From positions 6,582 to 70,581 of the forward strand of contig CAZYGG010000012.1 in the NCBI GenBank assembly GCA_964647585.1: a stretch of 64,000 nt of DNA, given 5' to 3'. Source of the stretch: CAJINA01 sp964647585 (GTDB taxonomy: Bacteria; Desulfobacterota; Desulfobacteria; Desulfobacterales; CAJINA01). Under the pieces are notes generated by a model. The model worked only from the letters and a program-made list of their open reading frames with translations, ran no database searches and was not told the origin of the DNA. The translations under genes and the position numbers were made by a program. Shown here in pieces: positions 34,934 to 42,771 of this stretch; the stretch's first letter is position 1, and the number at the start of each line of letters is the position of its first letter.

Positions 34934-34961
34934 TTGACATACGCACTTCAATACATATTAC
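34934..34961 (+). promoter_or_regulatory. Sigma-70-type promoter of dnaK
   Basis: TTGACA (34934-34939) and TATTAC (34956-34961), spaced 16 bases, about 75 bases before the dnaK start. No CIRCE-type inverted repeat is visible, so heat-shock control through HrcA is not supported here. Confidence 0.55.
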
Positions 34962-35034
34962 TTTTATAAATAAATCATTTTTAGTAATGTAGCTGACGAG
35001 TTAATTGCGCCGGCACATAAAGGAGGAGAGACAA

Positions 35035-36936
35035 ATGGGTAAAACAATTGGAATAGATCTGGGTACGACCAATTCATGCATCGCAATCATGGAGAACGGC
35101 GAGGCAAAAGTCATCACCAACCCCGAAGGCGGTCGCACGACGCCTTCCATCTTTGCAATGACCGACAGCGGTGAAAGGCTGGTGGGGCAGATTGCCAAAC
35201 GCCAGGCGGTCACAAACCCGGCAAACACGGTTTCCGGCATAAAACGCCTGATCGGCCGCAAGTATGACGCGGCCGAAGTTCAGCAGGATGCCCGCACGCT
35301 GCCCTACGAAATCGAAAAGTCCGGCAACGGTGACGCCGGGGTGAACCTGAAGGGCAAGGTATACAGCCCTGCGGAGATTTCAGCCCAGATCCTGGGTGCC
35401 ATTAAGAAAGCAGCTGAGGAATACCTGGGAGAACCGGTTACGGATGCCGTTATCACGGTCCCGGCCTACTTTTCAGACAGCCAGCGGCAGGCGACCAAGG
35501 ACGCGGGGCGCATAGCGGGCCTGAACGTGCAGCGCATCATCAACGAACCGACGGCCGCGTCCCTGGCCTATGGCATGGACAAGAACAAGGAGGAAAAAAT
35601 CGCGGTTTTCGACCTGGGCGGCGGCACCTTCGATATTTCCATACTGGATATCGGTGATGGCGTTTTCGAAGTAAAGTCCACCAACGGCGATACCCATCTC
35701 GGCGGCGAGGATTTTGACATGCGCCTGATCGACTACCTGGCGGATCAGTTTAAAAAAGACCACGCCATCGATCTGAAAGCCGATCCCATGGCCCTGCAAA
35801 GGCTCAAGGAAGCTGCTGAAAAGGCCAAAATGGAACTGTCCACCTCCATGGAGACCGATGTCAACCTTCCGTTTATAACTGCGGATGCCAGCGGGCCCAA
35901 ACACCTCAATATCAAGATTACGCGCGCGCGCCTGGAAGCCCTGGTCCAGGACCTGCTCGACCGTCTGGAGGGCCCCTGTCTGACGGCTGTCAAGGATTCC
36001 GGCTACAGTGTGGGCGACATCGATGAAGTGATTCTCGTGGGCGGCATGACCCGCATGCCAGCGGTTCAGGAACGTGTGCAGAAAATCTTCAATAGAGCGC
36101 CGAACAAAGGTGTCAATCCGGATGAAGTCGTAGCCATGGGTGCGGCCATCCAGGGAGCAGTCCTCCAGGGGGATGTCAACGATATCCTGTTGCTGGACGT
36201 CACCCCGCTGTCACTGGGCATTGAAACCCTGGGGGGTGTTATGACCCGCCTTATTGATAAGAATACCACTATCCCGGTGAACAAAAGTGAAGTGTTTTCA
36301 ACCGCCCAGGACAATCAACCGGCGGTCTCAGTGCATGTCCTCCAGGGGGAAAGAGAACTGGCAACTGACAACAAGACCCTGGGCCGGTTTGAACTGACCG
36401 GTATCACGCCGTCTCCGCGGGGTGTCCCGCAGATTGAAGTCACTTTTGATATCGATGCCAACGGGATTGTAAACGTATCCGCAAAAGACCAGGCCACCGG
36501 CCAGGCTCAGTCTATACGGATCACCGCCTCTAGCGGCTTGAGCCAGACAGAGATTGACCGGCTGGTAAATGAAGCCAAGAACTACGCGGATGAAGACCGC
36601 CGGAAACGATCCCTGATCGATGCGCGCAATGAGGCGGACGGCCTGGTTTATACCACGGAAAAGACCCTGGCCGATTTCGGGGACCGGGTCGATCCGGAAA
36701 GCCGGGAACGCGCCCTGGCCGCGATTGCCCAGGTGAAACAGGCCATGGCCGGTGAGGATGCTGGACAGATCAAGGCACTGGCCAGCGAGCTTTCCGCAAT
36801 CAACCAGACCCTTGCCCAGGCCGCCGCCGGCAAGCAGGCCGGGCCAGCTCCCGGAACGGCTCAAACGGCCCCCGGCAATCCGGGCGGCAATCCGGATGAT
36901 GATATCATCGATGCTGAATACCAGGATGTGGCCTAA
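35035..36936 (+). CDS. dnaK: Chaperone DnaK (Hsp70)
   Basis: 633 residues. Hsp70 signatures: IGIDLGTTNSC, VFDLGGGTFDISIL, VILVGGMTRMPAVQE, and the C-terminal DDDIIDAEYQDV typical of bacterial DnaK. It refolds and protects proteins with ATP, DnaJ and GrpE. AGGAGG precedes the ATG at 35035; a TTG 30 bases earlier is rejected. grpE and dnaJ are not adjacent, so it is a detached dnaK and may be one of several paralogues. A hairpin follows the stop. Confidence 0.96.
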   Translation: MGKTIGIDLGTTNSCIAIMENGEAKVITNPEGGRTTPSIFAMTDSGERLVGQIAKRQAVTNPANTVSGIKRLIGRKYDAAEVQQDARTLPYEIEKSGNGDAGVNLKGKVYSPAEISAQILGAIKKAAEEYLGEPVTDAVITVPAYFSDSQRQATKDAGRIAGLNVQRIINEPTAASLAYGMDKNKEEKIAVFDLGGGTFDISILDIGDGVFEVKSTNGDTHLGGEDFDMRLIDYLADQFKKDHAIDLKADPMALQRLKEAAEKAKMELSTSMETDVNLPFITADASGPKHLNIKITRARLEALVQDLLDRLEGPCLTAVKDSGYSVGDIDEVILVGGMTRMPAVQERVQKIFNRAPNKGVNPDEVVAMGAAIQGAVLQGDVNDILLLDVTPLSLGIETLGGVMTRLIDKNTTIPVNKSEVFSTAQDNQPAVSVHVLQGERELATDNKTLGRFELTGITPSPRGVPQIEVTFDIDANGIVNVSAKDQATGQAQSIRITASSGLSQTEIDRLVNEAKNYADEDRRKRSLIDARNEADGLVYTTEKTLADFGDRVDPESRERALAAIAQVKQAMAGEDAGQIKALASELSAINQTLAQAAAGKQAGPAPGTAQTAPGNPGGNPDDDIIDAEYQDVA

Positions 36937-36943
36937 AAATCTC

Positions 36944-36972
36944 AGCCCGGGCGGCTTCTGTCTGCCCGGGCT
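36944..36972 (+). terminator. Hairpin after dnaK
   Basis: AGCCCGGGC pairs with GCCCGGGCT around an 11-base loop, 8 bases after the dnaK stop. There is no T-run, so it is a weak or Rho-assisted terminator. Confidence 0.55.
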
Positions 36973-36990
36973 GGGATCAACAGTGAAAAA

Positions 36991-37213
36991 TAGAAGTCAT
37001 CTCAAAAAACGGATTTTGGTTCAAGGTCAAGGCGGGCGTTACATTCGAACCGGAGGTGCCAGCGAAGCCAATGCCTTGCGTGGTAAATACTCCAGTATTT
37101 CGAGGATTTGACCCGCCATACAATTGGCAATATGCCTTACGGGGGCGATTTACTCGCCAATTTAGCGTCCAACGCCGAGATTGGGCCAAAAGACTTTTTT
37201 GAGATAGCTTCTA
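36991..37213. repeat. TAGAAG-type MITE, copy 3 (with insert)
   Basis: It starts TAGAAGTCATCTCAAAAAAC and ends ACTTTTTTGAGATAGCTTCT. At 223 bases it is the longest copy, because of extra sequence (GGTGCCAGCGAAGCCAATGC and GCAATATGCCTTACGGGGGC) in the core. It lies between dnaK and the palindromic elements. Confidence 0.85.
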
Positions 37214-37223
37214 ACCTGTAACA

Positions 37224-37348
37224 GCCCCCTCCCCCGGCCCCTCCCGCGAGGGGAGGGGTGACTTATTGCGCAAGGCCTATATTACCCCGGTCATCTCAGC
37301 AGTAGCGAGACTATCCACTCTCCCTTGACGGGAGGGGCCGGGGGAGGG
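37224..37348. repeat. GC-rich palindrome-ended element, copy 2
   Basis: The left end CCCCCTCCCCCGGCCCCTCC, CGCGAGGGGAGGGG and the right end CTCCCTTGACGGGAGGGGCC, GGGGGAGGG enclose a 65-base spacer containing GTCATCTCAGCAGTAGC. The spacer resembles that of the element at 37845-37969 on the other side of the DUF559 gene. Confidence 0.75.
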
Positions 37349-37532
37349 TGAACTATCGCTTAGGCAAGCCTTCCGGACAACCTTAAGCACCCCTTCCAGG
37401 TTTTCAAAAATCTCACAGCGTTCGGTGGTCATTCTCCCCTCCCTTGACGGGAGGGGTCGGGGGAGGGTGAAATGTCCCGCAAGCAAGCCTTCCGAATAAC
37501 CCCAAGCACCCCTTCCAGGTTTTCAAAAACCT
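37322..37532. repeat. 119-base tandem duplication at the DUF559 3' end
   Basis: CCCTTGACGGGAGGGG starts at 37322 and again at 37441, and CACCCCTTCCAGGTTTTCAA at 37388 and again at 37507, both with period 119. The duplicated unit holds the last codons of the DUF559 gene plus one palindrome arm. Confidence 0.85.
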
Positions 37533-37815
37533 CGTTGTTCCAGAATCGTAGAACCATGAAACCATTGAGCTCCATAAAATGGTCACGTTTTTTATCTTCC
37601 GGCTGACCTGCCGCGTGCTGCCCGCCGTCCAGTTCGACAATAAGCTTGTTCTCAAGACAGACAAAATCCACGATGTAGTTATCAATCGGCTGTTGCCTTC
37701 TGAACTTATAGCCTTCCATTTGCCTGGCCCTGAGTCTTTGCCACAACCGGCTTTCAGCTTTTGTGGCCCCGCGTCGAAGCTTCTTTGCGTAGGGTGTGAG
37801 GTGGCTGTTTTTCAT
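37429..37815 (-). CDS. DUF559 endonuclease-like protein
   Basis: 128 residues. The core has the restriction-endonuclease-like (Vsr-type) layout: LRRGATKAESRLWQRLRARQ, FRRQQPIDNYIVDFVC, KLIVELDGGQHA, then VLRFWNNEV. The C-terminus (SPSPDPSRQGRGE) is encoded by the palindromic repeat itself. AAGGAG lies before the ATG. The gene is bracketed by directly oriented palindrome-ended elements, with its 3' end duplicated in tandem. Either the repeats inserted around it or the nuclease mobilises them; the biological substrate is unknown. Confidence 0.82.
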   Translation of the reverse strand: MKNSHLTPYAKKLRRGATKAESRLWQRLRARQMEGYKFRRQQPIDNYIVDFVCLENKLIVELDGGQHAAGQPEDKKRDHFMELNGFMVLRFWNNEVFENLEGVLGVIRKACLRDISPSPDPSRQGRGE

Positions 37816-37844
37816 ATCAGAAACTTCTCCTTATTTTGGGCCTG

Positions 37845-37969
37845 CCCCCTCCCCCAACCCCTCCCGCGAGGGGAGGGGAGACTTTCTGCAAAGGCTCATG
37901 TTGCCCCAGTCATCTCAGTAACCTCTTGACTATATACCCCCTCCCTTGACGGGAGGGGCTGGGGGAGGG
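37845..37969. repeat. GC-rich palindrome-ended element, copy 3
   Basis: CCCCCTCCCCCAACCCCTCC, CGCGAGGGGAGGGG at the left, CTCCCTTGACGGGAGGGGCT, GGGGGAGGG at the right, with spacer CCAGTCATCTCAGTAACC. It has the same orientation as copy 2, so the DUF559 gene sits between two direct copies. Confidence 0.75.
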
Positions 37970-38092
37970 TGACGCCCGCAATAAAGACGTACTACCAGAT
38001 CAGCATTACCGTTGGTAACAATGCCCCTCTTTTGACGAGCAGGGTCGGGAAAGGGTAAACCGCCGCTAAAAGCAGGCTCCCAGTTTCCGACC

Positions 38093-39283
38093 CTATTTTT
38101 CCATCAACTTGGAAATGGCCTGATCCAGGCCATCTAGGGAAAGTGGAAACATGGGATAAATCTGGCTGATGGCATTGATGGTGTGGGTGTAGCTCCACAT
38201 TCGGGGGGGTACCGGATTGAGCCAGACGTTGTGGGGAAATGTTTCCGATAGAAATTTAAGCTGCTCGATGCTGGCCTTGCCGCTTCTCTCCTGCATGTAA
38301 ATGGAGCCGTCCGCGGCCATTAACTCATAAGGCGCCATGCTGGCGTCTCCCACAAAGATGAGCCGGGTTTCGGGATCGTATCTTGAGAATTCATTGACCC
38401 GCACCGGTTTTTTAATCCGGGTCGCGTCCCCCCACAGCGCATCATAAACAGTATTGTGAAAAAAGAATGTCTTCACATCTTTGAACTGGGCGCGGGCGTA
38501 ATCAAAGAGCGTCTGGACCACGGGTATATAAGGATCCATGGACCATCCGCCGTTATCAATGGCGAGGATCACCTTAAGGCGGTCCTTGAGGCTGCGGGAA
38601 AAAACAATTTCGATCTCCCCACCGTTTTTCATCGTCCGGTAAATGGTTTCGTCAACATTTACCTGGTCCCGGGGTCCGCTGGGAATCAGGTTGCGCAGGC
38701 GCTTTAAAGCCTCGCCGATCATAGCCTGGGTCAAGGGCCCCTCTTGGGAATAATCTTTGTAGCGACGCTCCATGGCCACTTTTACCGCGGATTTATTCCT
38801 CGAAACGCCGCCCACGCGCATCCCGCCGGGATGATAGCCGGAATGCCCCACAGGGGATGTGCCGCCGGTCCCGATCCATTTGCTGCCCCCGTCGTGGCGG
38901 CCGTCCTGATCTTTCAGCCGTTCTTTAAAATAGTCGATGAGTTCTTCCGGGGAGAGTTTGCTGAGTTCGGATTCGTCCATGCCCATGGCGTCCGCCAGGG
39001 TTTTCGGATCTTGCAGCCACTCTGCGAGCATGGCCCGGGCAATTTCATCCAGGATCATGTCGTCCGGCTCGGGCAGGTCCGCCCCTTCAAAATGGTGGGC
39101 AAAAACCTGGTCATACAGGTCAAAATAGCGTTCGCTTTTTACCAGGATCGTCCGGGAAGCGGTGTAAAAATCGTTCAAAGTCCGGACGAGTCCGCTCTTG
39201 AGCGCCCGGTGCAGGGTTAAAAAGGAGGTGGGGCTAACCGGTATACCCTGGTTTTTTAGCGTATAGAAAAAGTCTATAAACAT
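38093..39283 (-). CDS. CoxE-like VWA-domain protein
   Basis: 396 residues with a von Willebrand A domain in the C-terminal half (RLKVILAIDNGGWSMDPYIP onward); the metal-ion site is degenerate, DNGGWS in place of DxSxS. The N-terminal half is helical and charged (KERLKDQDGRHDGG). These proteins work with MoxR-type AAA+ ATPases, and one lies immediately upstream on the same strand, so the pair probably assists assembly or remodelling of another protein complex. The target is unknown. The ribosome site is weak. Confidence 0.85.
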   Translation of the reverse strand: MFIDFFYTLKNQGIPVSPTSFLTLHRALKSGLVRTLNDFYTASRTILVKSERYFDLYDQVFAHHFEGADLPEPDDMILDEIARAMLAEWLQDPKTLADAMGMDESELSKLSPEELIDYFKERLKDQDGRHDGGSKWIGTGGTSPVGHSGYHPGGMRVGGVSRNKSAVKVAMERRYKDYSQEGPLTQAMIGEALKRLRNLIPSGPRDQVNVDETIYRTMKNGGEIEIVFSRSLKDRLKVILAIDNGGWSMDPYIPVVQTLFDYARAQFKDVKTFFFHNTVYDALWGDATRIKKPVRVNEFSRYDPETRLIFVGDASMAPYELMAADGSIYMQERSGKASIEQLKFLSETFPHNVWLNPVPPRMWSYTHTINAISQIYPMFPLSLDGLDQAISKLMEK

Positions 39284-39458
39284 GAGTTTTCAAAATCTAT
39301 TTTGAGCTATTAGCATTTAGCCTTTAGCTGTTTGGTTCAAACCATTGAGCATTTCTCAGCCGGGACCGTTGCCCATGGTGTCTTTCGTAGCGGATCCAAG
39401 TGACAATGAAAGTCTTTAGCTAATGGCAAACAGCCAACAGCTAATCGCTTAATTCAGC

Positions 39459-40313
39459 CTAAAACAACCGCCGCCGGTTGGTCTGCTGCGCGGCCCGCTC
39501 ATAGTCCTGGCTCTTTTTAAAAAGAACCCCCAGGTAGGGCACCTCGCCTTTGGCCAGTTTGCGGGGTTTGAAATCCGGATCAGCCTGCAGGGCCCGCAGC
39601 CAGTTGAGCAACTCCCGGGTGGCCGGCCGCTTCTCAATGGCATCCAGTTCCCGCAGGCCATAGAAGGTGTTGACCGTATTGTCCAGCAGTTCCTTGTCAA
39701 TTTCCGGGAAATGGACCCGGATGATCTTGCGCATCATTTTCGGATCCGGAAAAGCAATGTGGTGAAAGTTACACCGGCCCAGGAAGGGGTCGGAAAGATC
39801 TTTTTTCGCATTGGAGGTAATAATAAAAACCGGTCGGCGCTTGGCCGGCACGGTCCGATCTATCTCGATGATATCGAATTCCATCTGGTCCAGAACATCC
39901 AGCATGTCATCCTGGAAATCCGTATCAGCCTTGTCAATTTCATCGATGAGCAGCACGGTTCTTTCATCGGCGGTAAACGCCTGGCCGATTTTGCCCATCT
40001 TGATATAGTCCTCGATATTGCTGACGTCTCGCTTGGAATCCCCGAAGCGGCTGTCATTGAGCCTTGTCAGGGTGTCATACTGGTACAGGGCTTCCACCAG
40101 TTTCATGCTGGACTTTACGTTCAGAACGATCAACGGCATGCCAAGGTTCTCCGCGATGGCGTGAGCCAGCATGGTTTTCCCGGTACCCGGCTCACCCTTT
40201 AGCAGCAGCGGCATTTCCAGGGCCATTGAAATGTTGACAATTCCGGCAAGTTCCTCATCCAGCACATAGCGGGTGGAGCCGGTAAAATTTCCATTTGTTG
40301 ATTCTGCAGTCAT
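39459..40313 (-). CDS. MoxR-type AAA+ ATPase
   Basis: 284 residues: Walker A GEPGTGKTM near residue 40, Walker B VLLIDEIDKAD near 117, sensor-1 FIITSNAKKDL, and an arginine-finger region FLGRCNFHH. MoxR ATPases pair with VWA proteins as chaperones for metalloenzymes or envelope complexes; the partner is the CoxE-like gene 175 bases downstream. The 3' intergenic space holds only GCTAATAGC-like repeats. GAGGAG precedes the ATG. Confidence 0.93.
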   Translation of the reverse strand: MTAESTNGNFTGSTRYVLDEELAGIVNISMALEMPLLLKGEPGTGKTMLAHAIAENLGMPLIVLNVKSSMKLVEALYQYDTLTRLNDSRFGDSKRDVSNIEDYIKMGKIGQAFTADERTVLLIDEIDKADTDFQDDMLDVLDQMEFDIIEIDRTVPAKRRPVFIITSNAKKDLSDPFLGRCNFHHIAFPDPKMMRKIIRVHFPEIDKELLDNTVNTFYGLRELDAIEKRPATRELLNWLRALQADPDFKPRKLAKGEVPYLGVLFKKSQDYERAAQQTNRRRLF

Positions 40314-40401
40314 GGTTCTCCTCGTTGACTTGCACGATAGGGTTTTCTGACTATCGCGGCTCTGTTGAAACTCAAATTGTATATTGTTGTCGTTTTAAGT
40401 C

Positions 40402-40484
40402 TTAGGTGTTAGGTTTTATGTTTTACAAATCGAGTTTACATTGCACATTAGAATCCTAAAACATAACACTTAACACCTAACACC
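40402..40484. repeat. Inverted TTAGGTGTTAGG / CCTAACACC repeat
   Basis: TTAGGTGTTAGGTTTTATGT at the left and ACATAACACTTAACACCTAA at the right pair as an imperfect inverted repeat of about 24 bases around a 35-base loop, just upstream of the MoxR gene. Confidence 0.6.
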
Positions 40485-40530
40485 GCTTCGTCCGACTTCG
40501 AAAACTATCTTTTAAAACCACGTTCATATG

Positions 40531-41601
40531 TCAACCAATATCCTGCCGAATCAACCGCGACAGGTCCCGGGTCAGTTCCAGCACCTTCAGGGCAAGCGGC
40601 CGGGTCTGCGAACCGACTCCGCAGGCAGGGGTTATCAATGACCGGTCCATCACCATTTCCCGGGTGAGTCCCAGGTTGATCACCTGTTCAAGCTGGCCCT
40701 CCCATTTGATCCGCAGTGACTTGGCCGTTTCTTTTTCGATATCTTCGGCTTCCAGGGTCGGAACGATGCCCCAGGCCAGGAGGCCGCCGCCGGCGACAAA
40801 ACTTTTCAATTGGTCCGGGTATAGGATGAGCCGGTCAAAATAAGCATAGGCATCGAAATTGATGATATCCAGGGAGGAATCCAACAGCAGGGACCAGTCC
40901 GTGTTGGCGCATACGTGGACACCCGCCAGGCCGCCTTCGTCGTGAATCGCCTCCGCCACTTCCTCCAGGCAGGCGATAACCTCTTCCCGGGTGATACTGA
41001 TAAACTCCGAGGACCCAAAACCGGCCAGACCCGGTTCATCCAGGAAAATAATGACCGGTTGGCCGAATTTTGAAAGCGACCGCACCTGCCACCGGGCTTT
41101 CATAGCCAGCAGTTTGACGACGGCATCCCGGAGTTGGTCGTGGTAAAAAATCGCCTGGTCATGCTGGTCTTTTACACCGGTTGCAAATGTTATCGGCCCG
41201 CTCACCTGGCCTTTGATCGCACGCGGAGCCGCACCGGATGCCCCCAGCCCCCTACAGAGAGCGAAAAAGCCGGCCGCGGTCCTATCGTCCAGCGTAAAAA
41301 CAGAATCATCCAGATTGGCGGCATCTTCTGAACAGGCCAGGTAGGCCTCATAAAAAGTAACCAGTTCGGCCTCGAAACCGCTGCTGCCGGTATCGATATA
41401 TTGCCGGTCTCCCTTAACAGTGACACCGGGAAGTCCAGGCAGGAACTGGGGAATCATGCCCTCCTGCCTGAAGGCGGGCAGCTGCGCCCACGTCGGAACA
41501 TCCGGGGTGTGGGCCATGACAAGCTCGTGGGCTTCCCCGTGGTCTTCCACGGGCAGGCTGCCAATCAGGGTCGGCAGGCAGGCAGGTTTAAAATCGGTCA
41601 T
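40531..41601 (-). CDS. Short MetE-like (core methionine-synthase) protein
   Basis: 356 residues, about half of classical MetE and without its N-terminal domain. The barrel signature begins TLIGSLPVED; the zinc site shows H229-V-C231 (GVHVCANTD) and C327 (SLITPACGVG), with Glu in IIFLDEPGLAG. Such core-MetE proteins include methionine synthases that take the methyl group from a corrinoid protein and other methyltransferases of the UroD/MetE fold. The methyl donor cannot be read here; an MTHFR lies 9 kb away. AAGGATA precedes the ATG. The gene seems monocistronic. Confidence 0.8.
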   Translation of the reverse strand: MTDFKPACLPTLIGSLPVEDHGEAHELVMAHTPDVPTWAQLPAFRQEGMIPQFLPGLPGVTVKGDRQYIDTGSSGFEAELVTFYEAYLACSEDAANLDDSVFTLDDRTAAGFFALCRGLGASGAAPRAIKGQVSGPITFATGVKDQHDQAIFYHDQLRDAVVKLLAMKARWQVRSLSKFGQPVIIFLDEPGLAGFGSSEFISITREEVIACLEEVAEAIHDEGGLAGVHVCANTDWSLLLDSSLDIINFDAYAYFDRLILYPDQLKSFVAGGGLLAWGIVPTLEAEDIEKETAKSLRIKWEGQLEQVINLGLTREMVMDRSLITPACGVGSQTRPLALKVLELTRDLSRLIRQDIG

Positions 41602-41683
41602 TGTTTATCCTTAGTTGGGTTGGATCTGAATAGATTGGCTAAATTAATACACCTTTAGGCACTTTTCAAGGCATCCAAAAAAA

Positions 41684-41709
41684 AGATGGCCGGGAAAACC
41701 CGGCCATCT
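41684..41709 (-). terminator. Strong terminator after the FecR gene
   Basis: AGATGGCCGGG pairs with CCCGGCCATCT around AAAA; on the minus strand the stem is followed by eight T. It lies about 80 bases past the FecR stop and ends the envelope operon. Confidence 0.88.
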
Positions 41710-41753
41710 GCAAATTGTACCTGGTCTGTCACGGTGAAACGAAAAACCGATTT

Positions 41754-41793
41754 GAAGCTGATCTCAAAAAACGGATTTTGAGACAACTTCTTA
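41754..41793. repeat. TAGAAG-type MITE remnant (terminal repeats only), copy 4
   Basis: The 40-base palindrome GAAGCTGATCTCAAAAAACG, GATTTTGAGACAACTTCTTA consists of the two family ends with the whole core deleted. Its last three bases are the complement of the TAA stop codon of the FecR gene. Confidence 0.7.
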
Positions 41794-42555
41794 TTCTATC
41801 TCACTGTCCCGCATCTGGTTCCAACGTACCCACTCGTTCAAGTCCGCCTTGATATCAAACCGGAAAGGTTTGGCGGCGGTGCCATCCGAATTGATGTTGA
41901 TCTGCTGGAGCGATTTAACAATATAGACCCATTCTTCCATGGAAATCGGGTGCGGACCTTTGATGGGCACCGGTTTGGTAAAAACCGGGGGTGCGGCCTT
42001 GGTGCCGGCAGCCCCTTCAGATTTTTTCCGCACTTCCACTTCACCGCCATAGACCTTCAGGACCGCGGAATTGTCTTCCTCCACGTTCATGCGGAAGGTG
42101 GTCCCCCGAACCCCGGCCACCGCTGTCTGGGTCGCAATATCGAAACCACCCCGTTTTTTACCAAACAGTTTGGCAACCCGGGCCCATGTTTTTCCCACCA
42201 CCATGGAAATCCGGATATTGCGGGACTGGCTCTTTTGGGAACCGGTCATGGAAACCAGCTTGAAGGTTGTCCGTTCGTCAAAACGCAGGTAACTGCCGTC
42301 CGGCAGTTTCAATTCCAGACGCGCGCCGGTCCCGGTTGTTACCTGGTCTCCGGCAGCCAGAAGCTTTCCCGCTGCCAGCTTCAGATGCTTCGTGGTCCCG
42401 ACACGGATAACCATGGCCTTACCGGTCAGGGTAGTCACCGCGGCGGTACCCGTACCGACATCCACCTTGACGGTTCCCGCCGCAACTGGAAAAACCAGAA
42501 ACGTCAGGCAAAAAAACAGAGTCGCCAACACACCATATGTTCCAAGTTTCCTCAT
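41791..42555 (-). CDS. FecR-domain secreted protein
   Basis: 254 residues from the ATG at 42555; the frame is open upstream only through a MITE and is not believed there. A signal peptide (VLATLFFCLTFLVFPVAAG) is followed by a FecR domain (GSYLRFDERTTFKLV, AGVRGTTFRMNVEEDN), which in this lineage is often a periplasmic structural or sensing module rather than a siderophore anti-sigma factor. The C-terminal 70 residues are not recognised. It ends the envelope gene group; a MITE separates it from the TPR-SLH gene. Confidence 0.85.
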   Translation of the reverse strand: MRKLGTYGVLATLFFCLTFLVFPVAAGTVKVDVGTGTAAVTTLTGKAMVIRVGTTKHLKLAAGKLLAAGDQVTTGTGARLELKLPDGSYLRFDERTTFKLVSMTGSQKSQSRNIRISMVVGKTWARVAKLFGKKRGGFDIATQTAVAGVRGTTFRMNVEEDNSAVLKVYGGEVEVRKKSEGAAGTKAAPPVFTKPVPIKGPHPISMEEWVYIVKSLQQININSDGTAAKPFRFDIKADLNEWVRWNQMRDSEIE

Positions 42556-42596
42556 ATTAACCTCATAGAATTCCCCGGTTCCAGTTTTGAGATGCA

Positions 42597-42769
42597 TAGA
42601 GGCTATCTCAAAAAACAGATTTTGGTTCCCCGCAAAAAACGCGCGGGATCTGCGACAAATCAAGGCGGACGCGAGGTTCAACCCGGAGGAATACTCCGGT
42701 ATTTTGAGGACTTGAACCGAGCGCCCAACGCCGAGATTGGGCCAAAAGACTTTTTTTAGATGGCTTTTA
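42597..42769. repeat. TAGAAG-type MITE, copy 5
   Basis: It starts TAGAGGCTATCTCAAAAAAC and ends ACTTTTTTTAGATGGCTTTTA. The core (CGCGCGGGATCTGCGACAAA, GTTCAACCCGGAGGAATACT) is nearly that of copy 2. It lies within the envelope operon, 3 bases past the TPR-SLH stop. Confidence 0.85.
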
Positions 42770-42771
42770 CT

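Noticed and set aside
34934..35034. CIRCE or other heat-shock element before dnaK
   Set aside because: No TTAGCACTC-type inverted repeat is visible in the leader.
42556..42681. Upstream extension of the FecR gene
   Set aside because: The extra codons fall inside a MITE and remove the signal peptide from the N-terminus.
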